A stretch of DNA of 64,000 bases from Flavobacterium nitrogenifigens (GTDB taxonomy: Bacteria > Bacteroidota > Bacteroidia > Flavobacteriales > Flavobacteriaceae), in assembly GCF_003254565.1 (NCBI RefSeq), contig NZ_QJRI01000171.1:124001-188000 (forward strand), given 5' to 3'. The notes under the pieces are model-generated. The model worked only from the letters and a program-made list of their open reading frames with translations. It was not told the DNA's origin and ran no database searches. A program made the translations under genes and the position numbers. This document shows, one piece after another, positions 61,768 to 64,000 of the stretch. Within the stretch, counting starts at the first letter, position 1. Each line of letters opens with the position of its first letter.

Positions 61768-63545
61768 ATGGAACAATTTGTAGTATCGGCACGTAAATAT
61801 CGCCCGCAGACCTTTAAGGATGTTGTGGGGCAAAAGGCCATTACAAACACTTTGTTGAATGCTATTGAAACCAATCACTTAGCTTCTGCTCTTTTGTTTA
61901 CAGGACCGCGTGGAGTTGGTAAAACTACTTGCGCGCGTATCTTGGCAAGAAAAATAAATCAGCCTGGATATGACGATCCTACTGAAGATTTTGCATTTAA
62001 CGTTTTTGAGCTAGATGCTGCTTCAAACAACTCGGTTGATGATATTCGTAACCTTATCGATCAGGTTAGAATCCCGCCACAAACTGGACAATACAAAGTA
62101 TATATCATTGACGAGGTCCACATGTTGTCTTCGGCCGCTTTTAATGCTTTTCTTAAAACATTAGAAGAACCGCCAAAACATGCTATTTTCATTTTAGCCA
62201 CGACAGAAAAACACAAAATCCTTCCAACGATTTTATCTCGCTGTCAGATTTTTGATTTCAAAAGAATTACAGTAAAAGATGCTAAAGAACATTTGGCTGA
62301 TGTTGCTGAAAGTCAAGGAATCGTTTTTGAAGATGATGCACTGCACATTATCGCTCAAAAAGCAGACGGCGCGATGCGTGATGCTTTGTCTATTTTTGAC
62401 CGTGTAGTTTCTTACTGCGGAACAAATTTGACACGTCAAGCTGTAACCGAGAACCTAAACGTTTTAGATTACGAAACTTATATTTCGATTACTGATTTAC
62501 TTCTGGAAAATGAGATTCCGAAACTTTTATTAGCATACAATGATATCTTAGCCAAAGGTTTTGATGGACATCATTTTATTGCTGGTTTGGCTTCACATTT
62601 CAGAGATTTATTAGTGAGCAAAACACCTTCGACTATTGCTTTATTGGAAGTTGGCGAGCAAGCACAGCAAATGTATGCCTCTCAATCACAAAAATGTTCT
62701 CAGGAATTTTTACTTAAAGGAATTGATATTGCAAACGACTGCGATTTAAAATACAAATTAAGCCAGAATCAACGACTTTTAGTTGAATTATGCTTGATGC
62801 AATTGGCCTCTATCAACTTTGATGGAGAAAAAAAAAAGTTGAGCAATTCATAATTCCACCTGTTTACTTTAAAAACGGAGGTTATTCTATAGTCGAAGTC
62901 CAAAGTCCAAATAAGGAAAATCCAAATACAAAATCCCAAATTCCAAATTCGGAAGAAAAAAATAATGCCAATAGCATTAATAATGCCGCATCTGTAAATA
63001 CCCAAAACGCAGTTCAAACTCCTGCCGAAACTCCAAAAGTTCAAACTCCAGAAGCTCCAAAAACAGAAGCAAATGGCGCTCCTAAAGTTTCTGCTTTTTC
63101 TCTTGCTAGTATCCGCAAGAAAAAAGAAATGGAAGCAAATAGCAAATCGTACGTTAAGCCTACTACTGTTTTTCTAACTGAAGAATTTAACGAAACCGAT
63201 ATGCGTCTTCACTGGAACAAATATGCAGAACGTTTAGGCCAAAAAGGACTTAAGATCATGGAATCAATTCTATTGATTAGTGATCCTACTCTGGATGGCA
63301 CGACAATTTATTATGAGTTGCCAAATGAAGGTTCCAAATTGGATTTTGAAGGCCAGATGAATGGTTTATTAGGCTATTTAAAAGGTCACTTGCATAATCA
63401 TGATATTACAATTGAAGTAATTGTAAATGAAGAAATTAAAGCAGTAAGAGCCCTTAACGATCAAGATCGATACAATCGTTTCTTAGAAATCAATCCAAAC
63501 ATTGAACTTTTACGCACTACATTTGGATTGGATATAAATCTTTAA
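61768..63545 (+). CDS. dnaX: DNA polymerase III gamma/tau subunit, with candidate -1 frameshift
   Basis: The clamp-loader ATPase has Walker A GPRGVGKTT at 46-53, Walker B IIDEVHML near 113, and the SRC motif ILSRCQIF near 155; the zinc-site cysteines of the E. coli protein are absent. Frame 0 ends with TAA at 62851-62853, giving a 361-residue gamma. In the -1 frame, joined at a run of ten A, the chain goes on: VEQFIIPPVYF, a proline/glutamine-rich linker, then a C-terminal domain (FNETDMRLHWNKYAERLG) to 63545, giving a 592-residue tau. The C-terminal domain in tau binds the polymerase or helicase. I treat this as one gene with two likely products. Confidence 0.88.
62832..62838 (+). promoter_or_regulatory. 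Slippery heptamer A AAA AAG in dnaX
   Basis: In frame 0 the bases read GAA AAA AAA AAG, so A AAA AAG is in phase, the same slippery heptamer as E. coli dnaX, within a run of ten A (62828-62837). A -1 shift goes on as GTT GAG CAA into the tau C-terminal frame, while frame 0 stops five codons later. A weak hairpin (ACCTGTTT with AAAC-GG-AGGT) is found at 62858-62882, about 19 bases after, farther than is usual. RNA polymerase slippage would also give the fusion. Confidence 0.7.
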
Positions 63546-63585
63546 TCTAACGAATCAATTCATTCTGGTAATTTGCAACAAAATT

Positions 63586-64000
63586 TTATTTGTTTTTGAG
63601 TCCGTAATTATAGACTTTTTCAAGCCATTTCTTTCTCTGCTCTTCCTTAGAGCCTTTTATAATTCCGACATAACTCACTCTTACGGGTTTTACACCGCAA
63701 AATTCCAAAGTTGATTTCTTTAATTGATTCACGCTAGGTCTTCCGAAAAACAATCTGTAATACCAGCTTGGCTGATCTAAGGTTGTAATAATATGAGCTG
63801 TTTTGCCTTTTAGTAATTTATCCCACCAAACTGAATTTTCGCGATACTCAAAAGCCATTCCAGGCAAAAACAAACGATCAATAAATCCTTTTGTTATCGC
63901 TGGGAGACCACCCCACCAAACGGGATGAATCCAAACTAAATGATCGGCTCTTTTGATTTTCTCCCAAGATTCTAACAAATCTGGTTCTAGATTTGTTCGT
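63586..64000 (-). CDS. NAD(P)H oxidoreductase (flavodoxin-like quinone reductase), 5' end cut by window edge
   Basis: The minus strand is open from the last base and encodes the C-terminal 137 residues. The segment DHLVWIHPVWWGGLPAITKGFIDRLFLPGMAFEY is the FMN/FAD-binding heart of the MdaB/KefF/NQO group, and HIITTLDQPSWYY and LEFCGVKPVRVSYVG follow. Such enzymes reduce quinones or other substrates with NAD(P)H. The N terminus with its phosphate-binding loop lies beyond the window. A reading from TTG 63978 would miss part of the domain, so the gene must be longer. Confidence 0.87.
   Translation of the reverse strand, partial: RTNLEPDLLESWEKIKRADHLVWIHPVWWGGLPAITKGFIDRLFLPGMAFEYRENSVWWDKLLKGKTAHIITTLDQPSWYYRLFFGRPSVNQLKKSTLEFCGVKPVRVSYVGIIKGSKEEQRKKWLEKVYNYGLKNK

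Noticed and set aside
62769..63044. 91-residue minus-strand frame over the dnaX frameshift region
   Set aside because: It is the shadow of the low-complexity tau linker; the plus strand encodes a coherent dnaX product.

Overview
The window looks like a stretch of chromosome from a Flavobacterium species (Bacteroidota, Flavobacteriaceae). The grounds are low GC content, promoters of the TAnnTTTG type with almost no Shine-Dalgarno sequences, a T9SS-sorted secreted glycanase, outer-membrane barrel proteins, DUF2490, DUF3822, SIMPL and KTSC families, and many dispersed inverted repeats between genes. I see no phage, plasmid, transposase, CRISPR array or obvious island. This is mostly core chromosome with a repeat-rich intergenic landscape.

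Layout. 1-5.2 kb, minus strand: a cut-off EamA transporter, a MoxR-type ATPase with a VWA-domain partner, a YchJ-type SEC-C protein and a cluster of small uncharacterised genes, one a 46-residue gene overlapping its upstream neighbour as TAATG. 5.2-8.2 kb, plus strand: a J-domain/KTSC protein, a TlpA-like lipoprotein thioredoxin gene split by one in-frame TGA, and tRNA-Tyr. 8.4-10.4 kb: a two-gene trans-3-hydroxy-L-proline to L-proline pathway. 10.6-18.9 kb: a DHA2 drug transporter, then a full tripartite ABC-2 export operon (TetR regulator, TolC, HlyD, two ATPases, two permeases) that resembles E. coli CecR-YbhGFSR; a 56-bp near-perfect palindrome lies over the regulator promoter.

19-33.7 kb holds envelope and housekeeping functions: DUF2490 protein, YheT hydrolase, sensor kinase, SIMPL protein, rhomboid protease, lipid A-type acyltransferase, a GH128 glucanase with a T9SS tail, GlmM, ACP phosphodiesterase, gamma-glutamyltransferase, a ClC channel and a Fic protein. 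33.8-51.3 kb: UvrA, a LOG protein, a fused peptidase-like/beta-barrel protein, a fused E1 alpha-beta dehydrogenase, KdsB, a methyltransferase, a PQQ-type propeller, a DODA-type dioxygenase, a RecD-like helicase, and DUF3822 with RsmD. 51.4-55.9 kb: an outer-membrane receptor divergent from a two-component system, with three 11-bp-spaced direct repeats between them. 56-64 kb: a 245-bp tandem duplication, DctA-like carrier, RNase P RNA, a decayed LysM gene, several small membrane proteins, dnaX and a cut-off quinone reductase-like gene.

The strongest observation is dnaX. The clamp-loader reading frame ends at a stop just after a run of ten A containing A AAA AAG in phase, and a -1 shift at that point joins it to the complete tau C-terminal region. 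The candidate regulatory palindromes and direct repeats, the split thioredoxin gene, the peptidase-like protein without its zinc motif, and several structured dispersed repeats are the other points worth following.
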